NCBI RefSeq assembly: GCF_000003815.2
Contig: NC_049989.1
Span: 11,699,704-11,763,703, forward strand
DNA: 64,000 bases
From: Branchiostoma floridae
Lineage: Eukaryota > Chordata > Leptocardii > Amphioxiformes > Branchiostomatidae
Direction of reading: 5' to 3'
In this document: one piece after another, positions 20,701 to 34,200 of the stretch
Numbering within the stretch: position 1 is the first letter of the stretch
Layout of the letters: each line of letters opens with the position of its first letter
Translations under genes and position numbers: made by a program
Notes under the pieces: model-generated
What the model was told of the DNA's origin: nothing
What the model saw: the letters and a program-made list of their open reading frames with translations, nothing else
Database searches by the model: none

Positions 20701-23700
20701 GGGGCAAGTAAAGCTCCCGCCCGGGGCAAAATGGGGGACAATAATGCCGGCTTGATTTGGGTTCCCGGCATTTGCATGATAAGCAGGGTGCGAAAAGCTC
20801 GCAGTTATCGCCCAATGTCAGTGACCTGCCAGCAGCTATTTGATTGGTCCTCGCTAGAAACTACTGAATGTCAAATAGTCTACACGGGGGGGGGGGCTCT
20901 TTTGACCCCCCCCCCCCCTTCGTAATTTCAAAACGGCTTGGGTTACGATCACCAAATTTGGAGGGGATGATGTATTAGTAAAGTTTTATATTTTCTGTAA
21001 GTTTGGTGTCGTTATGGCGTAATATGATGTAATTATGACGTCATAATGTCATATTTTAGGTTAAAATCGTCTACATATGAAATTTCCGCCATGCTTAAAG
21101 GTATTAAAGATAACGATGACTATAAAGGTTATCGTATTGTTGTCTAAGTCTGCCAAATCTTTTGGTGCCAATGACGATGACACTGACGCCAATACGACGT
21201 CAGAAAATGACGTCATTTGTCCGCCATCTTGGATCGACAAGCTTGAATTTTCTTAAATACGATTTTTCCACATATAACCCCAAAACCCAATGGAAGTGGA
21301 CTAAAAAGGTTCAAATGATTGTGTTTTGTAAGAAAATAAAAGATTTTGACGGAATTTGAGTAAAAATAACATGTATTTAACGTTGAAAATGGCATTGTCC
21401 GCCATCTTGGATTTTGACCCATGACGCAATCAATAACTTAGCAGAAATTATGAATAATTAGCTAGGAATGTAACTTAGAATTACACAGAATCTTAATGAT
21501 ATCGATAAACAAGTTTGGTTTAGCAATAAAACTATGAAATCCCATAATTCAAACTGAAATTAGTAAATTTGGTAAAATATGCCTGTCAGAAACCCGTTGC
21601 CATGACAACACAAAAAATCACAAACTAAGTTTTTTTGGAAGAATTGTTGCTAACAATATTTTAGGAAAAGTCACCAGGTTTCGTAGTCCTAGCACACGTC
21701 GTTCGGCAGTTATACGACGTCAAAGTTGGCGCAGGCACTTTTAGCCCCCCCCCCCCTCCCGGTCTGGATAGGGCTAAGTCAAAATGGGCCAGTAGAATTT
21801 CCCCTGTACAACGAACATGGAAATGCTGTACATAGCACCTGCCTAGTCTGTAGCGACCATAATGACAGATCATTTTCATTTTTACTATCTACCAAACGGG
21901 GACAGGGACATGAAAGAATTTCGGCACTGCTGGATAAAGCCCCAAGAAACTGCAGATGTTGTGATAATAGAAAAGCTGTAATTATTTTGCTAACAATATT
22001 TTAGGAAAAGTCACCAGGTTTCGTAGTCCTAGCACACGTCGTTCGGCAGTTATACGACGTCAAAGTTGGCGCAGGCACTTTTAGCCCCCCCCCCCTCCCG
22101 GTCTGGATAGGGTTAAGTCAAAATGGGCCAGTAGAATTTCCCCTGTACAACGAACATGGAAATGCTGTACATAGCACCTGCCTAGTCTGTAGCGACCATA
22201 ATGACAGATCATTTTCATTTTTACTAACTATCTACCAAACGGGGACAGGGACATGAAAGAATTTCGGCACTGCTGGATAAAGCCCCAAGAAACTGCAGAT
22301 GTTGTGATAATAGAAAAGCTGTAATTATTTCGCACATGTATTAATATAAGAAAACGCCGCTGATGAAATTGCTTACATAACTCCTGATATAATAGATAGC
22401 TCTTCTTGAAGCACCTACGAATGGATAAATGCTAGTGGCTTTTCCACATCTAAAAACTCTTTCATCTTAATGGAAAAACATGGAAACGTGGGGCGTTTGC
22501 TGCGTTTGCCTTTTAGTGGATCATATTTTACAACTAGAGATAATCACACAAATTATGAATCCTTGCCAAGAAGATGAGAGAGAATTATAGGCATGACTCC
22601 ATTAGTAAAATCAATTATAGCACTTTGGTAGTGGTAATGGATTGACGGAGGGTTGAATGTAGCTGGAAATGATATGAAGTTCCAACGTAGTGACTCTATA
22701 ACGATTAATCGAACTAGCGACCCGAAAAAGACGGGACCTTGGCAAACAACTTTTCCTGAACAAAAAATAAGTTAAAAGCATTTAGATTGAGTGGGCACGC
22801 CACTTTGTACGCTTAACGCTATGAATGTAATGCGATTGGACCGTAACGCAATGACCAAACTATGCAATTGCAAGCTACTTAGTGTAGAAGCTAGAAAAAC
22901 AAGATCTAATACTTCGTCAAGTATCTTTTTTTGTGCTAATATTTTGCTCCGTTCATAATTGTGAATTTTCGTTGATTCTGTTTAGTGTATTTACACACTG
23001 ACTATCAATGGGCATCAAATATGCATTTAGCAGGCAGTTGAAGACAGGAAAGGATATAACCTATTCTGGGACCTTTGACCTAACTTCCTGTCAGTGTTCC
23101 CGACGCGGAAATTAGACTAACGGATACCAGTATTTGACTTCAATTCGACCTCTATTTCCTGTCAGTCAGTGGTACCTCTTCCTGTCACTCTACTGTATTC
23201 AAATTAGGATTGCTGTAAAAAATAGCCTGACCAATGAAGCTTGCCTTGTCATAGAAAACAGGGCCGCCAGAAAATGTGACGTCATCCCTTCAGTATCTGC
23301 TCGGAGACATATCATTAGCATCTTCAACGCGACATTTGGCAAGTCGTCCATCATAAAGTTTAGGTGTACTTATCGTTCATTGAACCCACCGTTAGATGCA
23401 GACCCCATAGTGTAGGCACCCAGGGCTGTGAGGGAGAGTGCACCTGGGGCGGAATGGCCCACATAGCGTGCACATATGGGGTCCTCCATGCATTACCTGT
23501 GATAAAATGGAATTCTAACTGATTGCATGATCGTAAATCTGTATTATAACCCCTGGGAACTTTCTTGGCATATATTTGTTTATATGTAAAATGTATCAAT
23601 AAAAGGAAGTTAATTTGCAAAGTTCTGCAAGCAGAAATACGTCTCGCCCGATAAATCTGCCGATCTCTTCCCGATCACTCAGCGATTTTTAGGGATCGGC

Positions 23701-26700
23701 CGATGCCCGCAGATCACCGAGCCCCGTCAAATCGTGACGGAGTTTTATCATTATCATCATCAGTCGGCTGCGGAACAGTCAATCACAAGTTTCATCCACA
23801 ACAGACGACTAGACGGTCCGCAGCCAGTGCAGGAATAGCGTCAGGGCTCAAGTCACCTTCTGCATCCCGGAACAGGTTCTTGACGTTGGTTTTATACGAA
23901 GAACATACTTGGCTCTGGCGATTTTGAAATTCGATGGCCTTTTAGCTATCAGCAAATTCGGAGGAAAATTTGTTTAGGGATATAGCCAGCTCTTCCATAA
24001 GTGCAAGGATGTCCAATAAGATTCTTATCCGATATTCTGGTAATATGCAAAGGGTGGCCATAATTTTTTTGTCTTGATGGCTACGTTGACAAGTGCAGCA
24101 AATTTATTGCGTTTGCTCTAACTCTATTTTCCCAATCGGCTAATCCCCCTAGCGATCTTCTGTCTCGCGCACAAATGTCCATACTATTAGTTTTAATCAG
24201 ATTTATTGGCATATTCCCGTATTCATGTGAGAACATAACTGAACAAGCAGATCGTTCTTCAAGTTGTGACAATATGTCTGAAAACGTGATACACCCACCC
24301 ACCCCCTCCCCGACGACAACTTGTTTGTAGATTCATCGTTAAGGAAAAAGAACAACACGGCAAATTGTTCATAGAAGACTAAGAAAATGCGTTATTGAGA
24401 GAGAATACTGAATGTATGAATCCAGGCCTCCCCAAGTTGCCATTGCCACCAGACAGGCCGTTTCTTATCACTTAGCGTAACGGAAATTAAAAGGTCCCGT
24501 GGGTCCCATGATGCATTGCGCCCACCACCTGGCTCAGTTTGAATCAGCCCCTGACGGCTTGTAAAGTAGCTCACACCTGCCGACCAAACAGTTGGGGGAA
24601 AAAATTAAAGAATATACATACTACTGTAAGGGCTCTACCAAAGTACCATAAATCGTTCATAATAAATACAAGAAAAGTTCACTTGAAAGGAACCCGTAGC
24701 GCCAACTCATAAATCGGCAGATATTGGTATCTTTCCAACACCGAATGTATACTGGGTTGACCATGTTAGGGGCTTCAGTAGAAGCCGTTTAATTGCATTT
24801 CCCATTTGCCAGCACATTTTGTGGAATTATCCGGATGGTGCGAGAAAGCGAAATTATTCAGCTGGACCGCATCACTGGAACGGGAGTTCGGGATTCCGTG
24901 CAATTAACAGAAGTGTGCAGTTATCCGTGGTACAACAGACTGGCTTCTACTGTACATACAAATCGTAACTCTACGCGAAGTACGATTAATCCTAACTTGA
25001 AACAAAATTTATGAAAAACGTTTTGTTTCTTACTACGGGAGGCGATATCGACTTTCAACAACCTTTGACCCGTTGTGACGCCACACGTGCAACGAGTCAC
25101 GTGACCATAGCGATTGGGTCAGAAAACTGAGGAAGACTGCAGGGCGATTCAGTCGAAAACTCCAGTGACTTCAATTTTCTTTGGTCGGAAAATAGTTAAA
25201 CCTTTTCCGTAATGCAATTTACAAACTCTGATGAACTTTATTGCATATACGTTGAGACAGGTTCACCAGTTATAGATGTAACGCTGTACGCTTCAACGCT
25301 TGTTACGTTAGGGGCGCATTCCTAAACATACCCTCACTATAGCTCAACGAAGAACTCCATAAAACGTAAGAAGACCTACCTAGGCATTACTTGCATTTCT
25401 AGAGAACTGGAAATTGCCATTAAGATACTTAAAAGCGGGTTTCTCACTGGTGTACAGTGAATAAAAATTCATAATATTAAAGGTACATTTGCAGAGCCCA
25501 TCAAATTTTAAAAAAATCGCAATTCAAGGCGCCAAATAGCGCCACTTTGCGAACGCCTGGTGTGCGCAACAGGGTGAACTCCAGTGGGATACCTACTATA
25601 GAAGCCCTGGTACCCGTGGCTGCTCGCATGTATTAGGCGTTTACGATCTACAGTAATCGAACTACTCGGGTATCTGCCGAGACAAAAATCAAAGTAAACT
25701 GACACAGATGTAAGTGAACATCGATTGTCATATACCGTTTACTCGTGTAGAAGCAATCAGCTAATCTCGAACCCTATCGCGACCCTCTCAGCTATCCACG
25801 TTTGCCTATCGGATAGTTGTGACTAAGTAATGTGGGAAAACGCAGCCTTGGCCTTTTAAAAGATATAGCCCGTGGGAGACAATTAACAGATGTAGTTTTG
25901 CACAGAAGGAATTAGGGTCCACTGCTGTGGACACGTTGTAAAAGACACGTAAAAACGTTCGCAAAATGGCCTCTAGCTTAGCGGAAACGGCTCTCTAGAT
26001 ATGCATATTGATTCGCGCCAACTGGCTTTTTTGATAAACTCTTGAAACGACAAAGGATAAATCCCTGTGTAGTACAAAGGATGGGTTATGGCTTGCCAAC
26101 GACCGCCATGCGAGCGGGGCTAAGCTTTATGAACAAAAACGGGCAGTTTGCAGTCCTCTGATTTCTTCCAGGACTCCATTTACTTGATGCCGGGATTTGG
26201 AGAAAACTCGACATGCCGTTCCCACGTGAACGTCAGAGCGACATCATCAGCGTTTAGAGTCCCAGAGAATGCTACTCAATTTTTACCCATTTCATTTAAT
26301 GGTCAAGAGTTTTATAAAAACGAGAATAGGGTCATGTGTGGGTTTCCTTTATTGTTGCGAATGTGGATCAAAACCAACCATATATTGAGCCTGCTTTTAC
26401 GTCAATGAAAGTTAGACATCTAGGTACTATAACACACCAAATAGCAGGTACTCAAGCAACTGGATGTGATTTTGGAAATGGTCAGACGTTTAAGATAGTA
26501 TCCATTATCTTTCGTCAGCGTATTCACTATCTTTCGTCAGTCACACTGGTCATTGATGAATGATAGTGGAAGCTATCTGAAAATCTGATCGTTTCCACAA
26601 TCATATCAAGTTGATCCAGTAACTGCTATTAGGTATAGCCTGCTTTAAATTTTTCCTGCTATACCTATTCGCGTGCATTGTAAATGTTCCAGTTGTAAGA

Positions 26701-28155
26701 AAAAGTAGATGCCGTCAGAAATACCTCAAACTTAAGCGAATTCGGTCAACCGAATTTCATAAGCCATTGCCACATACATCCTATCGACCTTCTCCAGGCC
26801 GTGGTTGGGAGTAAGTCGTGAGCAGGGTCAATTGTGGTCGGAAGTTGGTCGGCGAAGTTGCCTACTAGTTTTTAAAAGTCTTCTGCGCCAGTCTACTATA
26901 CATTTAAAAAAAAAATCAACGTCAGGAAAGAAGACAAATTCAGTTTGGATGTAGGTACGACAATCTCAAGAATGCCATCAGTTTTCAGTCGATCGCACGG
27001 TGGTCGAACGACAAATGTGACCGCGCGGGCACAAGCCAACGACAGAGAATACCCAACCCACACTTAGTACCATTAGACTCATGCATAAGGGAATGCATTG
27101 CCAACATTACGAGACCAGATGGCGTAATCTCAGGAGCTTCCCACGTTATCACGCTCCTTATTGCCATCATCATCCACGTTTTACCGCCAAGTTTTATTCA
27201 TCACCAAGCGGACGCATCCCGAAGTATGCATTAATCACATTAACCGTAGATCCTATCTCTTTGCCTTGGCTTGACCTAAGACGCTAACCAAACTCGGGGT
27301 CACCTTCCGAAAATTAGTCTTAAAAACTGCATAAAACGATCTTCAATCATACTCGCGGCGGCGATTGGAATTCATTTTGATTAGGCCGCAAAACCGCTGG
27401 ACCGCGGTAATATCAGCGGCGCTCTGTGCCCTGAGGCCGCGGGGGGTTCGGCGACTCCCCCCGCCCGACTGTCGCCACCCCCACGGTAAACTGGAAGGCC
27501 AGGCAGGTTAATTATAATCGCTTAGGGGGAAGCGCTGAGGACATTTGTCTTCCCCGGTTGGCTGGAGGTGTGGATAGGCTGCATGACCTATCCACGGCCT
27601 TAGCCCAAGCTACTTGAAATTAACGCCAAACTTATTAAGAAATATATACTTCGTATAAGAAACAGTTAAAGACGACAGACGCGGATAGTGCGGTTGACTG
27701 GCCGTCTAAGTATAATAACTGTTCTTTTAAATAACAGGAACTCAATTTAGCGCGGGATTAATGGATGATATTACAGCAAATGACTAACATTACGGGCTTG
27801 GTTATGAAATGCTTGTGCTCGGATATGAAATGATAGGTAATGGGTTTTCTGTGACGCCAAGGTCAACTGTAAATGTATATCCTTAGGTCCTAAAACTTTT
27901 GTCAATGCTTTGAAACTTTTTCAACATGTTTCCAAGGCAAACGTCGGTAAAGAAATACCGATCTTACATAACTGAGTCTCTCCTTCTCTCTTTCTCTCCT
28001 TCTCTCTCTCTCTCTCTCTCTCACAGAGAGAGAGAGACAGAAACACAGAGACAGACGCAAACAAACACACATACGCGTACATTTATAAACCGCGAACACA
28101 CGAACACACAACCTGTTCACACAATATGATATACACACTCAAGTACAGACAGTCA

Positions 28156-28224
<69 letters not shown>

Positions 28225-31200
28225 CAATACATCCATTTTTCATTGGGGTAACTGTTCCAATTCGCTGTCTTTAACCATCTCAATCTATATCTAGATAACT
28301 ATCTAAAATTCCTCTCGCTAGTTTCCACCTGCTGCGGCTATCAGCACTGTTATCTCCCCATTTTCTCTAATGGGCGGGAAATCGAGCGGACAGCTCCCTG
28401 GAGCTTCAAGGCGGGGAAACGGGAAGCTAATCCGATAATCCCCGCCGCTCAAACCGTTACCCACCCGAGCATGAAATGTGTCCGTCTCCTGCCACATCTT
28501 CCACTCCAAGTCATCTTTCTTTACGACACTCTCAAGTGTGCTTGTAACTACCTCTGAATTTCATAGTACAATGATGAACTTTGTTCTGACATAAATGTAG
28601 ACATGGATCAAATTTCCAACGACCACTGTCGCCTTCATCAGGATCAATACTCTGATCAACAATCACTTGAGAACGTGAACTCGCGAGAGTTATAGAGACG
28701 TGATCTAATTAACACGTGTTCATGCACGTGACGTCAGCAATTGGTCAAACGTACTGAATTTCTTTTACCTTTTTGGATTGGCATTTTTAGCGAAGCTATG
28801 TCAGAAACGACCGTTGCCAAGTACCTACATGTACGACAAAGAAACGTTCACAAAAAACAACGTTTTTTCTGGTTGGAAAAAATAAGAAGACCGGATTTTG
28901 GACCCAGTAGAGAATGACCAGGGTATATATTCGTAGGGGGGAACACGTTTTAGCGCTCAAAGGTTCAAAAGTAGAGTTTATAGTCATTTCTACCAGGTTT
29001 CTACAGAGTTTACAAGAAGACAGCATTTCGAAACGAAAGTTGAACCTGTATACTCCACCGAATAGATTCTTTTGCAGCACATTAGACCATTAATCGTTTT
29101 GAGTATAGCCCGTCCACAAATCCTTTACAAACATTTTAGGTCCAGGTTCAGATTCGGACCTGGACCTGATCCGCTGGACCTGAACCATACCTGGACCTGA
29201 ATGTTCTGTATCGGTACCCACTCCTATTCTCAGAATGCTCGCAAGATGCTGTGGTGAACCAATCGCATGGCACAAGTGACCAGGCCCTATATGACTATAC
29301 ACATACACAAGGATTCTACCACAAAGTAATACAAAATAACACAAAAACGCATTATAAGCAAAAATTGAGTACTGTGCTTTGGCGAAATGCTTCCTTTAAC
29401 ATATCCAGCCCCGATTCTTGCATTGATTTCGAAAATGTTAAAAAGAAGAAGAATTAAAACCCCATGACTTGTCGGACTGTAGACTTTGTGACGCTTTTCT
29501 ATGGATGTTTCTTTGGCGTGCGGAAATTGGCTAGACGATAGGGCAATTTCCACCACTAACGCAAGGCCCAATTACATTCCCAACAATAAAATGGCCCCTG
29601 CACTTGTCCACACAAAAAAACAACAACATCATAACGACTGCCTGGCCTCGACGGTTCGGAATCTATCGATATTCTTCCCTAAAAACTTCCCGGAGAGTAG
29701 AATTAACTTTTGAAGGTTAATTCCGTTAATTCGCGGGCTAATGAAGTTACGTCGTTTTACGGCAGGGGATCCGCAGCTCTTCTATGGGCCAATTACGGTG
29801 GGGAGGGGGGCTTATGGGGGGATCGATAGAAGCTGTACCTGCGGACAGCGGTGATTGTGACAACACACAATCATCGCTGGGAGATAACCTTGTGGGAGGA
29901 ACATGGACCGCGCTCGGCACGGATGATTAGGCAGACACGGGGTATCGCTCGATTCTATTTAGGTCAGAGAAGAGAGCTAGAGGGGAGATGCGTTGAAACG
30001 GTCAAGGTCTGTGTGTATTTCTCTCCCTTTTTCTCTCTCTTTCCCTCTCACTCACTGTCTCCACTTCTCTCTTTCTCTCTCTCGCTCCACATCTCTTTCG
30101 CTCCATCCTTACATCTTCAATCTCTAATAGTTCGAGGATTATGAAAAGAAAGCACTTAGACCACAATGGAAAAGAGGTGAAAATACAGACTTGAGAGAAA
30201 AAAATACAGCGAATAAAAACTTAAAGTTAAACAAAAACTCAAAACATTACTCTAAAAGAGTCATGTCTGCCTAAGTGCCTAAGGCTAGGGACTGGTCCCT
30301 TGGTCCATTGTCCGTTAAGAATATAAAAGAATAACTGAATAAAAAACAAGGAGCAAAGGAGAAACTCTGTGAATGTTGTTAAACGTTGTTTACGAGTGGA
30401 GTTCTTTTATTCTCGTTTACAGCTTGAAGGCTATATTGTTCGATCGGTTCAAGTTGTTTCGGCTTGACAATCCCTTACGGTGCAGTGTTCATTTTCAGTA
30501 CCAAGGACAGTTCATAACGCACGACATGATTTACCTATTACCCGTGTTTGCCTCCGACCACAATCTATAAAAGCGGCGAGAAACACCAGGCTTGAGGGAG
30601 AATGGCATTTGCAATTTTACGACATTATATGGCCAGCATGCCCATACAAATTGATTTTACGACCGCGGGGTCAGTTTGCGACCCCAGATAACCCGATATC
30701 TAGCGGCCATGTTGTAGGGCAAGGGAAATCACAATGCTAATAGTTTTTAGGCTTGCTGCTTGCCAGACCTTTAAATCTACTCTCCCCCGAGTATGCATTG
30801 TGTCAATATTTCATGCATAATATATAAGAAGGTAGCCATCTCTGATAAGAAATGTTACATCCTATTACAAATACAACGATGGCGAAGTGTTTAACACCTT
30901 ACGCTCTAAAGATGGTTTAAGGATAAAATTTTAACGACGGGGTTTCCTAACAGAGTTATCAGCTGGTACATGGTATGAGGAGTTATGAAATAACGTTTCA
31001 AACAATATCACATGCATCTTACACAAAAAGGCATGTGACATATTAAGAAAAAGAGAAAAAAGGAGATACTGTAAGTATAAAACAAACAAGAAAGAAATAT
31101 CAAGTATCTCACTACTTTATGCATGTGCCAATATACTGGTAATATATTTCACAACTATGCCAATTTGACACAGTATTATATGCTGCACTATATATTACAC

Positions 31201-34200
31201 ACAGATGGAATCCTCAGATTCCTGACTTTGTCAACATGCAACAACCACTTCCTGCCATACCATGGGAATTAATCTTAACCCGGGACAAGTGAAACCTTCC
31301 CATCCTGCCAGTCTCCGGGTACACCATCACATCATGGCTCTCAACTGTGTTGAATTTACTATTGACACACATTAATGCAAACAAACTGACACGCGGAAAA
31401 TAATACCTTCATTTTCACAGAGGTTACAACAAATCTTCCCTCAACAGAGACGGGGGACGATACGGGATGCCAAGCACCTTTGACCCTTTGCTGACGTCAC
31501 ACTTCCGTTCCGGGTGTGTGACTTAGGCTCTGGGTCATTTCAACTTGAGAAGGATCAGAGGATCAGAGGACTGATCGAAAGCTTGTTGGTAAGAGCTTTA
31601 TTTTGTGCACGAATATATGGTCTTAAAATTGCAACATAATGTTGACTACCGTCACAGATGAACTTACATTCAAAAAATCAGACAAACTCTAAGTTGCCAT
31701 GTCCGAACGATAAGCCTTTTGACCTTTATGATATAAATATGTTTAAAATTCGCCAAGCAATAACCCAGTTAAGAATCAGTAGCAATAAACTGAACATCGA
31801 AACAGGAAGATACTACAATGTACTCCCTGACTAAAGGTTCTGTCCATTCTGCCCAAAGCATATTGAAGATGACTTTCACTTTACAATGTAATGTATTTTG
31901 TACTTTGTGTAATATTTGTTGTCATACATTGTACCATGTACAATTGCCATGCAATAAAGTTCTTCTGTTGACTCAACTTCAAACATATGAATCTATAAAA
32001 CATGTCAAAACGTATATACTATGAAAAAAGGATATGCCATGCCCTTTCAAACTTTGTAAAACTTTGAGTTGCAGCACCACACGAAAGCAATTAAACCGAA
32101 TCACAATTACTTAGGGTGATATTAACGCTTTTTAAAATCAAATTACAATACATTAGGTGATATTAATGCTGTCACAAATTAGCGGGAAGCGCACTTTATG
32201 TATCACCACATTTTCCCCAAATGTATTTCTAACTAACAGCGAAAAGCGTGATATCGAAAGATTAACTTTCCCTTTTTTACAAAACTCATTTGTCGTCGCT
32301 TACGTCACAACAGGTGGCTTTCACTTGCTCGTACTGAGCTCATGAACAGCTCGCTTGGAACTAAATGAGACCGCATAAAAACGCAACTTATCTCTTTCTA
32401 CATTAATTTCTTCAGGAGGCGTGAATCCTTTGAGTGGCGTCCCGCGAGTTTCAATTAAGTGCGTGCAAGACAGATGCCTACCTTAATTATCTCCCCTGCC
32501 AGGCTACAGATGATACTTAGGAAATTGGAAGAACGCCACCAACCGAACCCCCCGCGAACTTGAAAAAAAACACAAAAAAAACGGCAAACTACAAGATGGA
32601 AATGACACGTATAGGAAGGGAGGGTCGGGATACATTTCAAGGTGTCGCACCGGCGTTCAGAGCTCTCATCCTGAACGCCGGTGAGTATCTAAGCTTGAAA
32701 ACGAGTTAAACAAAACACACGTGTCGTCCGCTTTCATTGCGTCCGTGTACGGGGGAATTGTTTTGCTGCGTCCTGCGTTTGTTGTTATGTTTTTTGTGTG
32801 TCTGTAATTATGTTTGTACACTGTCAGTAGTCTGGAGGGATGTGAGTGGGAAAATGGTTTCACCGCAAAGGTCATACTTGCAAGTGTAACGACAAGCATC
32901 AGACATGACAGGTCATCGGGTCAATGGAAGAGACTACTTATTAATGGACGGGTTTTGTTTTTCCTCTGTGTTTTCGCAATTATGTATGTTTTACCATGTG
33001 TCATGTACACGTACCGTAGAGTGACAGGAAGTTATCAAACGTAAATGTAATGGTCAAACGCAATGTCAACCAAGACCTTATTTGCATAATTTGTGAGAAA
33101 TTCAACTAGACATACGAGAAACTCTAAATATTTCACAGGGGCGTGCCACCTTCAACCTCTCGTTCGTATAAATTTTGCTCGTCAATTACAAGTCATGTAC
33201 AGACGAGTGATAGAATGCTCGGAAACCCAGAGAACTGCCCTTCGGGAATTTACCATTAGGTAAATCTTCCGTACATCCGTACCAACATGCGGAAATCGCC
33301 ATCGTCAATAAAGCGGCGACTACAAAGCAGACAAAAGCCGAACGACAATACCGCTGAACGTTACAGCACAGCAAGACAGACGACTACCGTAGGCTAGATG
33401 AACATCTATCTAAAAGGGCCATTTGTTGTTTTTTTAGAATGGATCTTTTCTGAGTAGTATGTCTTGTGTAGTCACCATGGTGGAAAATATACTACAACTT
33501 GTCTATAGGTAGAAATAGGAGAGGAAAACTCTGTGGGTGCGTCGTACGATTGTCGTACGACGATCGCAGGTCATTCTTGGAATAGTCGTATCTGACAGAT
33601 ATGTGTTCCTATCAGCGGACTGCTATCTTGAGGGGCCACAGCAAACGCCTTTGTAAAGTCCACGATACATCAGAAGGCGCTAGCACCATCGTAAGGTGAT
33701 CCATGGTGCTTTCATATACGTCGAACCTGAGCTAGGTGCTGTGGATTTCCATAAGCCTACGGCCACATATTTGACCCTCATATGAAAGTCCGGGATTGCA
33801 AAGTCCCGAACATACATCTAGATACCGAAAACTCGTCAGCATGTTCGACAGCCCATTCATCTGGATTTCTGTGCCAAACCTAAGTTCAACCAAACCGAAC
33901 TCATGTCTACAAGAAATACTTCTAGTTTCAGCGACTTTCTTGTTATATGATTTATTCATTGGGAATTTTTCGCTGATTCTTATGCATTGGCTCCGATAAG
34001 GTAACGGACATGTCTATGGTAGGAAATTTAGAACAGGAAATGAAATTTTCTTTTCGGGAACTTTTTTGTTACTTTTGACCTAACTTCCTGTCAGAGTTCC
34101 TGACGTGAAATGCGTCTCACTGCCACTTCCTGTCACTCCTGCCATTCAAGTAACTTAACTACTGACATACAAGTATCTAAATATCAAGACAAGCCTCTAC

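Larger units (their letters stand above)
22332..31436 (-). other. Intron 1, part 2: unassigned stretches between repeats
   Basis: Blank between the listed K1, G2, J2, I3, microsatellite and L1 repeats. No ORF here has recognisable domains. About 28600-28640 carries a TCGCCTTCATCAGGATCAAT sequence that looks repeat-like but has no second copy in the window. Confidence 0.45.

Noticed and set aside
20345-20755. 136-codon ORF inside E1
   Set aside because: Basic peptide with no transposase motif; neighbouring frames are equally open. Most likely chance.
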